A stretch of 64,000 nucleotides of DNA from Treponema primitia ZAS-2 (GCF_000214375.1 NC_015578.1:1612001-1676000), one strand, 5' to 3'; counted from the first letter of the stretch, positions 36,485 to 46,076 are shown. The notes: generated by a model from the sequence alone, not told the origin. Translations and numbers: made by a program.

Positions 36485-39403
36485 CTATATCTTTACTACG
36501 CCGAAAAATACCTCAAAGAACAACGGTTCATTTATCTCGGAGGACACAAACAACGACAATTGTGCTTCAAACTCTTCCTTTGTTTTGGCAGAAAGATATT
36601 TAAAACCGAGTGATTTTACCCAACCCTCAGCGGCCGTTTCGTGTGCCTGGGTAACGCCGGGACTACGATGATGCCGGAGTAATCCGGCTCCTCCATCGTT
36701 GTTGAGGAGTATGCGGATATTTCCTGTAATATTTTTATTCCAAAGACTGTTCATATCATAGAAAAATGATAAATCTCCAACAAGCAGAAAACAAAGACGC
36801 GATGGCTCAGTTACCGCAGCTTGTCCCATAAAAGTGGACACACAGCCATCTATGCCATTTGTCCCCATGTTGCAGAACACCTCAACGCTGGGATGAAGCG
36901 CATATCTTTGGGACATCATAAATGTATTGCCAACCGCGAGGTGAAGTGTCGAATTTGGCGGGATACGTTTCATAGTTTCGTTTAGTGTAAAGTCTGTAAA
37001 GTAATTTGTTGGATTTTTAATATCTAGCTGATCAATGCTTTTTTTAATCAACGAAAAATATTCATTGGTATTTTTAATATTTCCCGCATGTTCGGCAAAA
37101 TACTTAAAGAAATAATTATCTGAACACTCAAAAACCGCGGTGAGCTTACGATAGGGATCAACAATAGCTCCATCCTCGGACACACGCCATATATCTACAT
37201 TTTGGGGCGCTCCACGTAACCTATCACCGGTAGGATTATTCATAACCTGCTTGTCACCTATGGATATTACCAGATCTGGTGACATGGTTTGATTGAATTC
37301 TTCTTGAGTGCAATGATTGAATAGGAGATAGGTATGGAGGCTTTTCTCAGAATGATAATTTGAAAGGTGATCGGTTGTTATTACGCAGTTATATTTTTTT
37401 ACAAACACATCAATGTTATTGCGTAATTCCGGAGAAGGCGGAAGATATTGCCCAACGACAATCAGTACCCGTTTTTTACCGTGCAAAACCGTTATATAAT
37501 CGTCCCATATTTTTGAGCCGCTTTCAAGCGTAATCCGCTGAATAATTCGTAATGGCGGAAGTTTCAATGTTGTCAAATCAGTCGGCGGCATACGTTCAAT
37601 ATAATTTATTGGCACATTTATCTGAACAGGCCCTTTGGAATGATGGGTTGCCTCTAAGATTGCCTCCGATGTCAGCAGCCTTGTTTCCCATTTACCAAAA
37701 TAATCGCCATTAATAGGAAGGGTTACACTTTTTTTGCAGACCGCGCCGTACATACCCGGTTGTGGGATTGTTTGGTCTTCCATTTGCCCGAGAAAACACG
37801 GGTATCTATCGGCGGTAATCGCAATGAGTGGCACATGCTGATAGAACGCTTCAGTTATTGCGCTTAGGTAATTTGACGCGGCGGTACCTGAAGTACAGCA
37901 CATTCCAACCGGCTGTTTTCCTAATTTGATCGACAGCCCAAGCGCAAAGAATCCAGCGCTGCGTTCATCTGTCACATGATATATTTTAAAAAAGTCATTA
38001 TTTGCCTCGAATAGCCGGACAAGGGAAACATTGCGCGTGCCGGAAGAAATCACAATATGTTTTATGTTGTATGTTTTGCACAGTGACACTACAATTCGAC
38101 AACGCTCAATATCAGGATGTATTATGGTGTCCACTGTTTTGCCTATAGATTTGGCCGGCGGCATCTTGTCATTTGGTTTTGGCTGTATTGGCTCATTTTT
38201 ATTTAAATCCCGAATTTTTAAAATCCCGTATGGTATAAAAGCTTTGACAATTTTCTTGGGTGTAATATTTAATTTACCTCCCTCCGATGGTGGTGTAAAC
38301 AGCGTCTTTTTTATCCACTTCAGGGAATATCTTTTTGGAGGTAATGCATTCTTTAGCCAATCAAGAGATTTTTTACGTTCTTCTTTTAACACGGAATTTA
38401 TTTTTTCATAGTCAAGCGCTTCGAAAAGCTTTTCATTTCCTATGATAGTTTCGGCGTCGGTTGTGAATCGTTCTTTGTTTTCTATCATTTCAAAAAGAGA
38501 GTCAAACCGTGACATACCCCGCATTTTGTTCCCTATAGTTACAAAGGGCTTGTTGAAAAGCAGGGCAAAAACAGTTCCATGAAAAGAGTCGGTTATAACA
38601 AAGTTTGCGTTGAGGTATAAATATACAAAATCTTCACTTTCTACGTCTTCCGCTATGCCATCTAAATCAAGCGCTTTTTTATTCCCTTCAAATTTCCATG
38701 GCAACCCGTCAAGAATATGTATCAACTTCAATCCCAAATGCTCTGCTATATAGAGCATTGCCCTGCGTTTTTCGGGTGTGGGGTCCAAAATGTATGATAA
38801 AACATAGGGTTTCTTTTCGCGTAACAAAGATTTTTCAGCAAGTTTTTCATACAGTTTTTTTCCGCATAACAATATGGGGTCTAAAACCTGTGTTGCCTTA
38901 ACATCGTAAATGTCCCTGCATAAACGAACACCGCTCTTTTCTCTGACAGAAATGGCGTTAAAACATTTCATATAGCCGCTGATATTTTTACGTTCTTCCG
39001 GCGGGGCGAAATCAACCGAATGTCCAAAAGAAGTGGAATAAGAAATTTTATGCTTGGTATTGTATGCAAAATCTAAATAATAGGCTTTGCCGAAATTTTT
39101 ACTGATCCCGTAATTCCACAGTTGGTCAGAACCCACAATAAATGCGTCGCATAAATCGTTGAGTTCAGAAATATCTGATAAGGTATAATATTTGCTTATA
39201 TTATAATGCATCCGTGCAAAACGCATGCTAAAGGTGTCCCCACGTTCCGGATCCGTTAGGGAAGCATTGATTTTTGAAATCATCAGCACTGAAAACCCCA
39301 GGGATTTCAAGGTTTCATGCAAACCATAATAGGTCAAAACACCGCCATAATTACAGCTGTGCCATAGACCAAGTACCCCAATGTCATATTTCTTTTTATT
39401 CAT
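36485..39403 (-). CDS. Polysaccharide pyruvyltransferase / MenD-like ThDP enzyme fusion
   Basis: A 972-residue two-enzyme protein. Residues 1-370 are a WcaK/CsaB-type pyruvyltransferase (LWHSCNYGGVLTYYGL, AFIVGSDQLWNYG, NFVITDSFHGTVFALLFNKP), a family that adds pyruvate ketals to sugars. Residues 377-397 repeat the leader of the downstream array (ITPKKIVKAFIPYGILKIR). Residues about 428-972 are a thiamine-diphosphate enzyme closest to MenD: VTDERSAGFFALGL with catalytic-type E480, CCTSGTAASNYLSAITEAFY, NGIDGCVSTFMGQAAV, and GDLSFFYDMNSLW...NNDGG. Both parts look intact. The linker codes over a former ribosome site (GGAGGGAGG), suggesting recent fusion. Substrates are unknown; MenD chemistry here is probably for an unusual sugar or acyl group. 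Confidence 0.82.
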   Translation of the reverse strand: MNKKKYDIGVLGLWHSCNYGGVLTYYGLHETLKSLGFSVLMISKINASLTDPERGDTFSMRFARMHYNISKYYTLSDISELNDLCDAFIVGSDQLWNYGISKNFGKAYYLDFAYNTKHKISYSTSFGHSVDFAPPEERKNISGYMKCFNAISVREKSGVRLCRDIYDVKATQVLDPILLCGKKLYEKLAEKSLLREKKPYVLSYILDPTPEKRRAMLYIAEHLGLKLIHILDGLPWKFEGNKKALDLDGIAEDVESEDFVYLYLNANFVITDSFHGTVFALLFNKPFVTIGNKMRGMSRFDSLFEMIENKERFTTDAETIIGNEKLFEALDYEKINSVLKEERKKSLDWLKNALPPKRYSLKWIKKTLFTPPSEGGKLNITPKKIVKAFIPYGILKIRDLNKNEPIQPKPNDKMPPAKSIGKTVDTIIHPDIERCRIVVSLCKTYNIKHIVISSGTRNVSLVRLFEANNDFFKIYHVTDERSAGFFALGLSIKLGKQPVGMCCTSGTAASNYLSAITEAFYQHVPLIAITADRYPCFLGQMEDQTIPQPGMYGAVCKKSVTLPINGDYFGKWETRLLTSEAILEATHHSKGPVQINVPINYIERMPPTDLTTLKLPPLRIIQRITLESGSKIWDDYITVLHGKKRVLIVVGQYLPPSPELRNNIDVFVKKYNCVITTDHLSNYHSEKSLHTYLLFNHCTQEEFNQTMSPDLVISIGDKQVMNNPTGDRLRGAPQNVDIWRVSEDGAIVDPYRKLTAVFECSDNYFFKYFAEHAGNIKNTNEYFSLIKKSIDQLDIKNPTNYFTDFTLNETMKRIPPNSTLHLAVGNTFMMSQRYALHPSVEVFCNMGTNGIDGCVSTFMGQAAVTEPSRLCFLLVGDLSFFYDMNSLWNKNITGNIRILLNNDGGAGLLRHHRSPGVTQAHETAAEGWVKSLGFKYLSAKTKEEFEAQLSLFVSSEINEPLFFEVFFGVVKI
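38213..38285 (-). repeat. Fifth copy of the leader module, with fossil ribosome site
   Basis: On the minus strand GGAGGGAGGTAAATTAAATA aligns with the start regions of the array genes (GGAGACTAAATTGAAAAT), followed by codons for ITPKKIVKAFIPYGILKI. Where the array genes have the TTG start, this copy has TTA, and the sequence is read through in frame from the upstream pyruvyltransferase. It marks where a separate MenD-like gene used to begin. Internal initiation at the following ATT codon is conceivable but weak. Confidence 0.7.
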
Positions 39404-41195
39404 GGTTTAACTCTAAATACTTTTCCCAGAACTCGAATGAGGTCAATTCCTTATGCGCTTTGGTATATTCTTTTTTTAAATCATCAAAACGCGCTTTGAT
39501 CTGCTTCATCCGTGCTTTGAATTCTTTTTCAAACACTATCATGCGTTTACGGTCATATTTTCTGATACAATATTTTCCGGTTAACAAATTGTATACTTTT
39601 ACTGTTTTAACAAGCATAAAGTTATCCATCGGCGGGTACCACTCAAGGGCATTGGATTCTTTTTCCCAGAGGAATTGCGGGCAATATTTGCCATGCCTTG
39701 TCAACTTAAATACTATCTTACGTTTTTTCCTTGGTGGATAATAGGTTTTAGCGTATTCAATTTCACGTATTTCGGCATCAAAATATTCTGGTTTTTTTAC
39801 CATGCTTTGTAATTCTTTGTGTAGCAGTTCAGGATTTTGTTTGAGCATTTGCGGCCCCGCAAGAACGTCATCAAGCGCCCTAAATAATAAATCGATATCA
39901 TTATAATTATATGTTTTCAGTAAAAAATAAAAAACATCTGTCAAGAATTTTTTATAGGTGTTCTTAAAATCATCAATATAAATTGACCAAACAATAAAAA
40001 CATTTCTGTGATGATAATATCGGTCTGTCAGCGGAGGAACCTTCCACATAAAAGGCTCATGCCAAACACAAATACCGTTCAATGCGATATGGTGCTTTCC
40101 CTGATGCCGCCAGCCCCATTCCACATCATCGCATCTAATAAAGAATGGGAGGGGCAATCCTTTTTCATGAATAAAGGAGACCGGGAAGCAATTATACCAC
40201 CATCCGGAAAACACCTTTTTTTCAGAAAATAATTTGTCTTGTACTGTATTGATTTTTAGGATATTTTCCAGCCTGAGAACATCCATCCCTGAATACACAC
40301 CCTTAACCCAATCTCCCTTTTGAAATGCAAGGGCCTCAAATAACCAATGCTTCGAAACCATTTCCATCATGGCACCGCTAATAAAGGCATCACGGTATTC
40401 TTCGCGTAAATAATTTGAAACAATCAATGTGCGGAAATAAGATTCCGGTAAAACATCAATATCATCATCCATCAGAAGGATTCTGGTATACCCCGCATTT
40501 GATTTTACCGCTTCCATCATTCCCCGTGTAAAGCCGCCGGCGCCGCCGGCATTCATATTGGGCAAAATATCTGTATGAGCATAACGTTTACCGGCATCCA
40601 AAGTTCTTCCGTTGTCAATGACAAATAGATGTATTTTATCGCGCAGTGCTTCGTTTTCTGTTAAAAAATTTTCAAATTTGCCGATGTTATTTAAAATATA
40701 TTCTTCCCGCTTGAAGGTACATGAAACAATGGCAAGTTTGTTTTCAGTTCCAGGCGTCTTATCGGTGCACCATTGTATTGAATTAATAGCAAAAGGTTCA
40801 GTTGATTTTTTGTAAATAGTGAACCAAATACCATCATAGTTTTTTGCATCAGGAATTGATACTTGTTCACTATCGGTATCAATATATGTATCGAGTAAAA
40901 TACTGTCCAATGATGTGCCAAAAGCATGATTTTGATTTGTGCCCATAATCTGTAATTGATAAGCGCCGGTAATGTTAAGTCTAAGATAAATTTCGCCCAA
41001 ATCGCAGTAGGCGTACCATTTCTTTGCTCCGAATAAATTCATCCATGTGTTAAATTGATAGACATCGCCTTGTTCCAAATTACCAAGATCCTTATGGTGC
41101 CAATAAAAAAGCCCCTTATAGTGAAGAAAATTTGGTGGAGGTAATACCACATTTGAAAGCGGGTACAGTTTCTTTATCACTTTTGACGACTCCAT
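39396..41195 (-). CDS. GlfT2-like galactofuranosyltransferase (copy 1)
   Basis: GT2-family enzyme of 599 residues with the GlfT2 layout: an N-terminal beta-sandwich domain (about 1-160), then the GT-A domain starting VSCTFKREEYILNNI, the NAGGAGGFTRGMMEA motif, the metal-binding LLMDDDIDV (about 245), and RCDDVEWGWR with catalytic acid residues, then VWHEPF with the metal His; a helical C-terminal domain follows. GlfT2 adds galactofuranose from UDP-Galf; the glf gene in this operon supplies the donor. Overlaps the exporter ATPase gene by 19 bases and the fusion gene by 8. Confidence 0.82.
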   Translation of the reverse strand: MESSKVIKKLYPLSNVVLPPPNFLHYKGLFYWHHKDLGNLEQGDVYQFNTWMNLFGAKKWYAYCDLGEIYLRLNITGAYQLQIMGTNQNHAFGTSLDSILLDTYIDTDSEQVSIPDAKNYDGIWFTIYKKSTEPFAINSIQWCTDKTPGTENKLAIVSCTFKREEYILNNIGKFENFLTENEALRDKIHLFVIDNGRTLDAGKRYAHTDILPNMNAGGAGGFTRGMMEAVKSNAGYTRILLMDDDIDVLPESYFRTLIVSNYLREEYRDAFISGAMMEMVSKHWLFEALAFQKGDWVKGVYSGMDVLRLENILKINTVQDKLFSEKKVFSGWWYNCFPVSFIHEKGLPLPFFIRCDDVEWGWRHQGKHHIALNGICVWHEPFMWKVPPLTDRYYHHRNVFIVWSIYIDDFKNTYKKFLTDVFYFLLKTYNYNDIDLLFRALDDVLAGPQMLKQNPELLHKELQSMVKKPEYFDAEIREIEYAKTYYPPRKKRKIVFKLTRHGKYCPQFLWEKESNALEWYPPMDNFMLVKTVKVYNLLTGKYCIRKYDRKRMIVFEKEFKARMKQIKARFDDLKKEYTKAHKELTSFEFWEKYLELNHE

Positions 41196-41947
41196 ATGTT
41201 CTTAAGATGGGTCCCTAGCATATACTTCAGATATTCGGTATGAACTTCTTTTGGTGGGCCCTGCATAGCAATAATGCCATCATTTATCCAGTAGGTGCGG
41301 TTACAGAATGCCTCTATGGTTCCCAAACCGTGTGCAACTATTGCAATGGTCATGCCTGCCTCCTGCAATTCGTGCATTTTTTTGATACATTTTGCAGAAA
41401 ACGCGGCATCCCCCACTGCCAAAACTTCATCTGCCAATAAAATATCCGCATCGACATTGATAGCTATGGCAAACGCAAGGCGAACATACATACCGGAAGA
41501 ATAGGTCCGCACAGGATTGTCCAAATAATTGCTAAGTTCGGAAAAGTCGATAATATCCTGTAGTCGTGCGTCTGTTTCTTGTTTTGAGAGTCCAAAAATT
41601 GAGGCATTTATATAGATATTCTCCCTGCCGGTCATATCCGGATGGAATCCGGCGCCCATCTCGAGCAGACTTGATATGCGGCCAACCATTTCGATGTTTC
41701 CCTGGTCGGGATACATAATTCTTGTCATGAGTTTAAGGAGCGTGCTTTTTCCGGCGCCGTTTTTCCCGATTATTCCAATAGATTCACCTTTTTTTGTTTC
41801 AAGCGAAACACCCTTCAACACCCACCTATCCTCATAATAATTTCTGTTCCTAAATAGAAGACGTTCCTTTAGTGTTTTGCCTTTGTCGAAGTACACTTTG
41901 TATTTTTTATATACATTGTCAACTTTTATTATTGTATCGTCCGCCAT
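41177..41947 (-). CDS. Polysaccharide export ATPase (Wzt/TagH-like)
   Basis: ABC ATPase of 256 residues from the polysaccharide/teichoic acid exporter family. Walker A GKNGAGKST, the loop MGAGFHPDMTGRENIYINAS typical of Wzt-like proteins, signature TYSSGMYVRLAFAIAI, Walker B ILLADEVLAVGD and switch His in AIVAHG are present. There is no C-terminal carbohydrate-binding domain, so it is the short form that exports without recognising a capped end. Directly follows its permease (stop and start adjacent). Confidence 0.92.
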   Translation of the reverse strand: MADDTIIKVDNVYKKYKVYFDKGKTLKERLLFRNRNYYEDRWVLKGVSLETKKGESIGIIGKNGAGKSTLLKLMTRIMYPDQGNIEMVGRISSLLEMGAGFHPDMTGRENIYINASIFGLSKQETDARLQDIIDFSELSNYLDNPVRTYSSGMYVRLAFAIAINVDADILLADEVLAVGDAAFSAKCIKKMHELQEAGMTIAIVAHGLGTIEAFCNRTYWINDGIIAMQGPPKEVHTEYLKYMLGTHLKNIWSRQK

Positions 41948-42724
41948 CTATAATTCCTCCGCAAAATATTTTTTTAGCCTTTGAAAAACGAATATGCCGA
42001 TGCATAAACAAACCACACTCACCGCAAAAGCGTGGACGAGAGTCAGCCAATCGGGAATTTTTCCTCTATAGAGAATATCCCGATAGACTTCGACTATGGG
42101 AGTCATGGGATTCAGGATATACCATTTTTGATATTTTTTAGGCACATTTTCAATGGAATAGAATAGCGGCGTGAGAAACATCCACAGCATTGAGACTGTA
42201 CTTAGAATATATTGCACATCCCGGAAGTATACGGTAATTGCGGAGGTGATAAAGGTTATGGCAAGGGCAAGTAAGTATTCAATTATCATGATGAGTGGCA
42301 AATAGAGCATGGCGACCGGATTTATGGGGACGCCGGAAATAAACACCACCGCAAACACAATTACAAAACAGTATAGCATATTGATGAAATTGGTAGTTAC
42401 AAATGCGATGGGCAGCACTTCCCGGGGGAAGTATATTTTTTTTACCATGCCGCCATTCGCGATGATGACGGCACAGCCGCTGTGTAGTGCCATTGAAAAA
42501 AATGTCCATGGGATAAAAGCAACAAATAAAAACACACTAAAATTCGGAATGTTCGTACGTCTGATTGTGGAAAATACGAAGGTATAGACAACGAACTGTA
42601 AGAACGGATTAATGAAGGTCCATAGGAACCCCAGCACTGACCCCTTATACCGCCCACGTAACTCGCGGTGTATAATACCAGCAAGCATATATCGATAATT
42701 GTAAATTTCTTTTAAAGTATTCAT
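41948..42724 (-). CDS. Polysaccharide export ABC-2 permease (Wzm/TagG-like)
   Basis: Membrane permease of 258 residues with six predicted helices and the ABC-2 signature GRYKGSVLGFLWTFINPFLQ near the N-terminus and ILNPMTPIVEVYRDILYRG near 200. It forms the channel for lipid-linked polysaccharide export with the adjacent ATPase. The presence of an ABC exporter and absence of Wzx/Wzy genes in the island indicate the polymer is completed in the cytoplasm before export. Confidence 0.92.
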   Translation of the reverse strand: MNTLKEIYNYRYMLAGIIHRELRGRYKGSVLGFLWTFINPFLQFVVYTFVFSTIRRTNIPNFSVFLFVAFIPWTFFSMALHSGCAVIIANGGMVKKIYFPREVLPIAFVTTNFINMLYCFVIVFAVVFISGVPINPVAMLYLPLIMIIEYLLALAITFITSAITVYFRDVQYILSTVSMLWMFLTPLFYSIENVPKKYQKWYILNPMTPIVEVYRDILYRGKIPDWLTLVHAFAVSVVCLCIGIFVFQRLKKYFAEEL

Positions 42725-42730
42725 TAGGGC

Positions 42731-44320
42731 TTATTTATCCTCCATTAGTTGGCGCGGGATATCCAGGTGTTGGCACCAAAAATCCAGGCTGGAAATTTCT
42801 TCCTGTCGTTTCCGAAAGGAACGGGCCGCTGCAGGATAGTTTTGAATCATTTTTACCGTCATGGATGTCAAATCCCGAAAGGTTTTACGGATACTCTTTT
42901 TTACCGTTCCGGAAGATATGGCCAGTAAATCCCTGTGTAAAAGCTCTTCATCGATGGTCAGAAAAAAATCTATTCCCTGCAAAAAATCTTCATAAGCTTT
43001 ATTTATAAAATTAATAGCCATATACTGCCGGCGGAGGGATAACTTTATTGTGCCATAAACAAATTTTAACCAGTGGATAAACAAACCGGCACGGGGGCAG
43101 TGCAAAACATCTACAATCATGTGATTACGCCTGACATAATAAGACATTACGGGCCTGTTGTATTTGCTGTCAAAATCCGGATGCCAAATTCCTATGCCGT
43201 TCATGAGCGCCAATCTTTTAACAGTTCTTAGACCGTAGTCCACATCATCGCTATTAATAAACAAAGGCAGGGGCAGCTTATACTGATCTACCACAGAGAG
43301 GGGCATACACATATACCACCACCCCTGATAATCTATTTTTTCCTCAACTTCATTTTCAAGGACAGAATCAATGCTTCTTAAATCCAGATTATGCTTGACA
43401 GACACACATTTCCCCCGCCAAACACCGCCGGCTTCATGCTGAAGGAAAGGCAAATCCAAGCGCAGCATACTGGCGCCAATACATAAATCCTTATGTTCCG
43501 GCCGGATTACCCGGAGAAAAGATACGGTTTTTGCCAGGGTTTCTGCGTCAAATATAATATCATCATCCATGAGCAGAAAATGGGTGAACTCGTCCTTCCG
43601 TTTATGGGCTTCAATAATGCCCCGGGTAAATCCTCCGCTGCCGCCATAGTTTTTATTGGGAAATACCTGAATACGGTTCTTATCCCAGCGGTCTTCCGGT
43701 ATAGTTTTTCCGTTATCAATAATAAAAAATTTTATGCGGCCGGCAATAAAATAAAGATCGGCGTTCTGAAATATATACCGTTCTGCCATCTCCATATTAC
43801 GGTAAAGGAAGGCTTCGCGCTTATAGGTGCAGATAATAACCGCTGCTTTTACATTATTGGGCGGCTCCATATCTTCCGATGCATAATACGCACCGGAAAG
43901 AACTGCTCCGTCGGATATGGCCCTTACTTCTATATAATAAAAACCTATGGTCCTGTCCATAGAAAAATCATTGCCAAGACGAACTTCTTCAAATGATTCT
44001 GTATGGATATCCTTCGATGCCAGTACTTCCCTGTGTATCCTACGGCCCTGTCTGCGTACCGCCAAAAGACGGATACTAACTTCACCTTTTAAACGCAGGA
44101 CCGCTGCAACAGTGCTTACGGTGGTATAGGCCAGATATTTTGAATAGGAAAAACAATTAAAATAGGTGTCAAAAGAAAGGACCGTTCCTTTTTTTATCTC
44201 CAGTCCTTCGCTGCTGAAGGCTACTCTCCCTAGCTCCCCGCCTGCTGCATAGGCACGGTAATATAATTCTTGTTCTTGACAAATTCCTTCATTTGGCCAT
44301 CTAAAATTAAATAACTTCAA
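42731..44320 (-). CDS. GlfT2-like galactofuranosyltransferase (copy 2)
   Basis: Second GlfT2-type enzyme, 529 residues. N-terminal beta-sandwich (about 1-165), GT-A core from VIICTYKREAFLYRNM, NYGGSGGFTRGIIEA, LLMDDDIIFDAE and NSDDVDYGLRT with the acidic pair, then GIWHPDF with the metal-ligand His. Start is a TTG at 44320 with only a weak ribosome site. It differs widely from copy 1, so the two probably act on different acceptors or linkages in the same Galf polymer. Confidence 0.8.
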   Translation of the reverse strand: MKLFNFRWPNEGICQEQELYYRAYAAGGELGRVAFSSEGLEIKKGTVLSFDTYFNCFSYSKYLAYTTVSTVAAVLRLKGEVSIRLLAVRRQGRRIHREVLASKDIHTESFEEVRLGNDFSMDRTIGFYYIEVRAISDGAVLSGAYYASEDMEPPNNVKAAVIICTYKREAFLYRNMEMAERYIFQNADLYFIAGRIKFFIIDNGKTIPEDRWDKNRIQVFPNKNYGGSGGFTRGIIEAHKRKDEFTHFLLMDDDIIFDAETLAKTVSFLRVIRPEHKDLCIGASMLRLDLPFLQHEAGGVWRGKCVSVKHNLDLRSIDSVLENEVEEKIDYQGWWYMCMPLSVVDQYKLPLPLFINSDDVDYGLRTVKRLALMNGIGIWHPDFDSKYNRPVMSYYVRRNHMIVDVLHCPRAGLFIHWLKFVYGTIKLSLRRQYMAINFINKAYEDFLQGIDFFLTIDEELLHRDLLAISSGTVKKSIRKTFRDLTSMTVKMIQNYPAAARSFRKRQEEISSLDFWCQHLDIPRQLMEDK

Positions 44321-44326
44321 TATTTT

Positions 44327-45085
44327 TTACCAATTTAATTTTACAATACCCTGTAAACCCCAATACAATGTATTAAAAATACTACGCACATAACTTAATC
44401 CCAGGTATTGGTGGTAAAAACTAAATTGTTTTTTTATCAATTTAGTTTTTACCCCTGTGGTTGATGAGCCAATAAGCCGATACTTTGCCAACACTTCCGG
44501 GTTACCATAGGCAATGCCGGAAAATTTTAAAATATCTAACCAATATGCATAATCATCCCGGATACTTTTTAATTCTTCCCGCAGATAAACTTTTCCGTAT
44601 TTTGTTGTATCATATAAGCCGGTTAAACATTGAATATAATTGGTTGATAACATTTTTTTATAGGTTATAAACGGGCGGGCCATTACAGGATTTAAGAATT
44701 CCTTTGAGTACTCATTTATTCTCCCACAGGATGCATAGACAAGCACAGCATTATTTTTCTTTAGAAAATCAATTTGGCTTTCAAGAAAATTCGGTTCCCA
44801 TAAATCATCCGCATCCAATAACGCAATATACTGTCCATTGGCATGGCGAATACCGTTATTCCGTGCGGATGCGGAACCCATATTGGCCTGTTGTAATAAA
44901 AGGAACCTTGGATCACTGGATATAACACTATTTATTACTTCAATACTTTTATCGGTAGATCCGTCATCGATGATGATCATCTCCCAATTTGTATACCTTT
45001 GATTACGCACAGATTCGATGGTTTCACCAATGTATTTGGATCCATTGTATATTGGAGTAATTATACTTACTAATTTATCAACCAT
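44327..45085 (-). CDS. GT2-family glycosyltransferase
   Basis: A 252-residue GT-A glycosyltransferase. The N-terminus SIITPIYNGSKYIGETIES, the IIDDGSTDKS motif and the metal-binding ALLDADDLW (about 92-100) are standard GT2 marks, close to WaaE/SpsA-like enzymes. Donor and acceptor cannot be told. No membrane helix is evident; membrane association through the lipid-linked acceptor is likely. Confidence 0.88.
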   Translation of the reverse strand: MVDKLVSIITPIYNGSKYIGETIESVRNQRYTNWEMIIIDDGSTDKSIEVINSVISSDPRFLLLQQANMGSASARNNGIRHANGQYIALLDADDLWEPNFLESQIDFLKKNNAVLVYASCGRINEYSKEFLNPVMARPFITYKKMLSTNYIQCLTGLYDTTKYGKVYLREELKSIRDDYAYWLDILKFSGIAYGNPEVLAKYRLIGSSTTGVKTKLIKKQFSFYHQYLGLSYVRSIFNTLYWGLQGIVKLNW

Positions 45086-45095
45086 AATGAATTAT

Positions 45096-46076
45096 CTAAA
45101 GGTATTTTAAATGACGGGTAAAATCATTATTAAATGCATCTGCGACCGATTGCAGATACAATTTATATCCATCCATATCAAAATTTTTAGTAATTAAAAA
45201 TAACCATGTATACATAAAGAATTTCAACGCAATTTTTATTTTTTTGTCATAGTGAAGGTAAATGTAGGTATGGTTCCGTATTAAACATACCATTCGCAGT
45301 TTTGATTCTGAATAAGGAACATGAAAGAAACCGCACATAATTGGCACCAGGGGAAGTTTTTTCGCCGGGTGATAAAACAGTGCATCCATTGCGGTTACCG
45401 GATCAATATGGTGTTTCTTGCATCTCCAATAATGCTCATATTCATCTCCCCAGATAAAAAAATCCTTGTTTACATATCCAACGGAATCAATACAAAATTT
45501 TGATAACAAAGCGCCATTAAAGGGATACACATAGTTCATAATGGCACCCCATGATCGTTTTAATTCATCATAATATATTGTTTTTCCCCTGTTACGCTTT
45601 ATGGTTGGCCAGGACAGTTCAGTGTGGTTTTCAATGTTTATACTAACCGGCATGGCATAGTCATAGTGCTCTGTCAGGGACTCTGTTAAGGATAATTGTT
45701 TTTCCAAACAATCTTCAGATGGATACCCATCATCATCCATGAGCCAGAAATACTCACTATTTAATACTTCATTCGCAATTTTTAGCCCCGTGTAGAATCC
45801 GCCTGAGCCACCGGTATTGGTTTCCTTGTATTCATAATAAATATCCGCATTATTTATGCCCGGCAGCACCATCAAGTCGTCTATTAATAGTGTAGGTATC
45901 TTACCATCACCGGATTGATACAATTCCCGGTACATAAAATTAAAAGTATCTGCAGAAGCGTTATCAACCACAAGTATAGAAGTAACTTTGTGTGTCTGAG
46001 CCAAGATCGCCTTTATGCAGCGAAGTAATTCTGCCTTGCGATTATAGGTAACTATAACTGCGGTAATCGCACTCAT
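45096..46076 (-). CDS. GT2 glycosyltransferase, GlfT1-like
   Basis: A 326-residue GT2 enzyme with TAVIVTYNRKAELLRCI, NTGGSGGFYTGLKIA and FWLMDDDGYPSEDC, the DDD-type metal site and glycine-rich motif shared with galactofuranosyltransferases of the GlfT1 class; FIWGDEYEHYWRC carries the later acidic residues. It overlaps glf by 4 bases (ATGA), so synthesis of donor and first Galf transfer appear coupled. GlfT1-like initiation of the galactan is the best guess; rhamnosyltransferase is the alternative. Confidence 0.78.
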   Translation of the reverse strand: MSAITAVIVTYNRKAELLRCIKAILAQTHKVTSILVVDNASADTFNFMYRELYQSGDGKIPTLLIDDLMVLPGINNADIYYEYKETNTGGSGGFYTGLKIANEVLNSEYFWLMDDDGYPSEDCLEKQLSLTESLTEHYDYAMPVSINIENHTELSWPTIKRNRGKTIYYDELKRSWGAIMNYVYPFNGALLSKFCIDSVGYVNKDFFIWGDEYEHYWRCKKHHIDPVTAMDALFYHPAKKLPLVPIMCGFFHVPYSESKLRMVCLIRNHTYIYLHYDKKIKIALKFFMYTWLFLITKNFDMDGYKLYLQSVADAFNNDFTRHLKYL

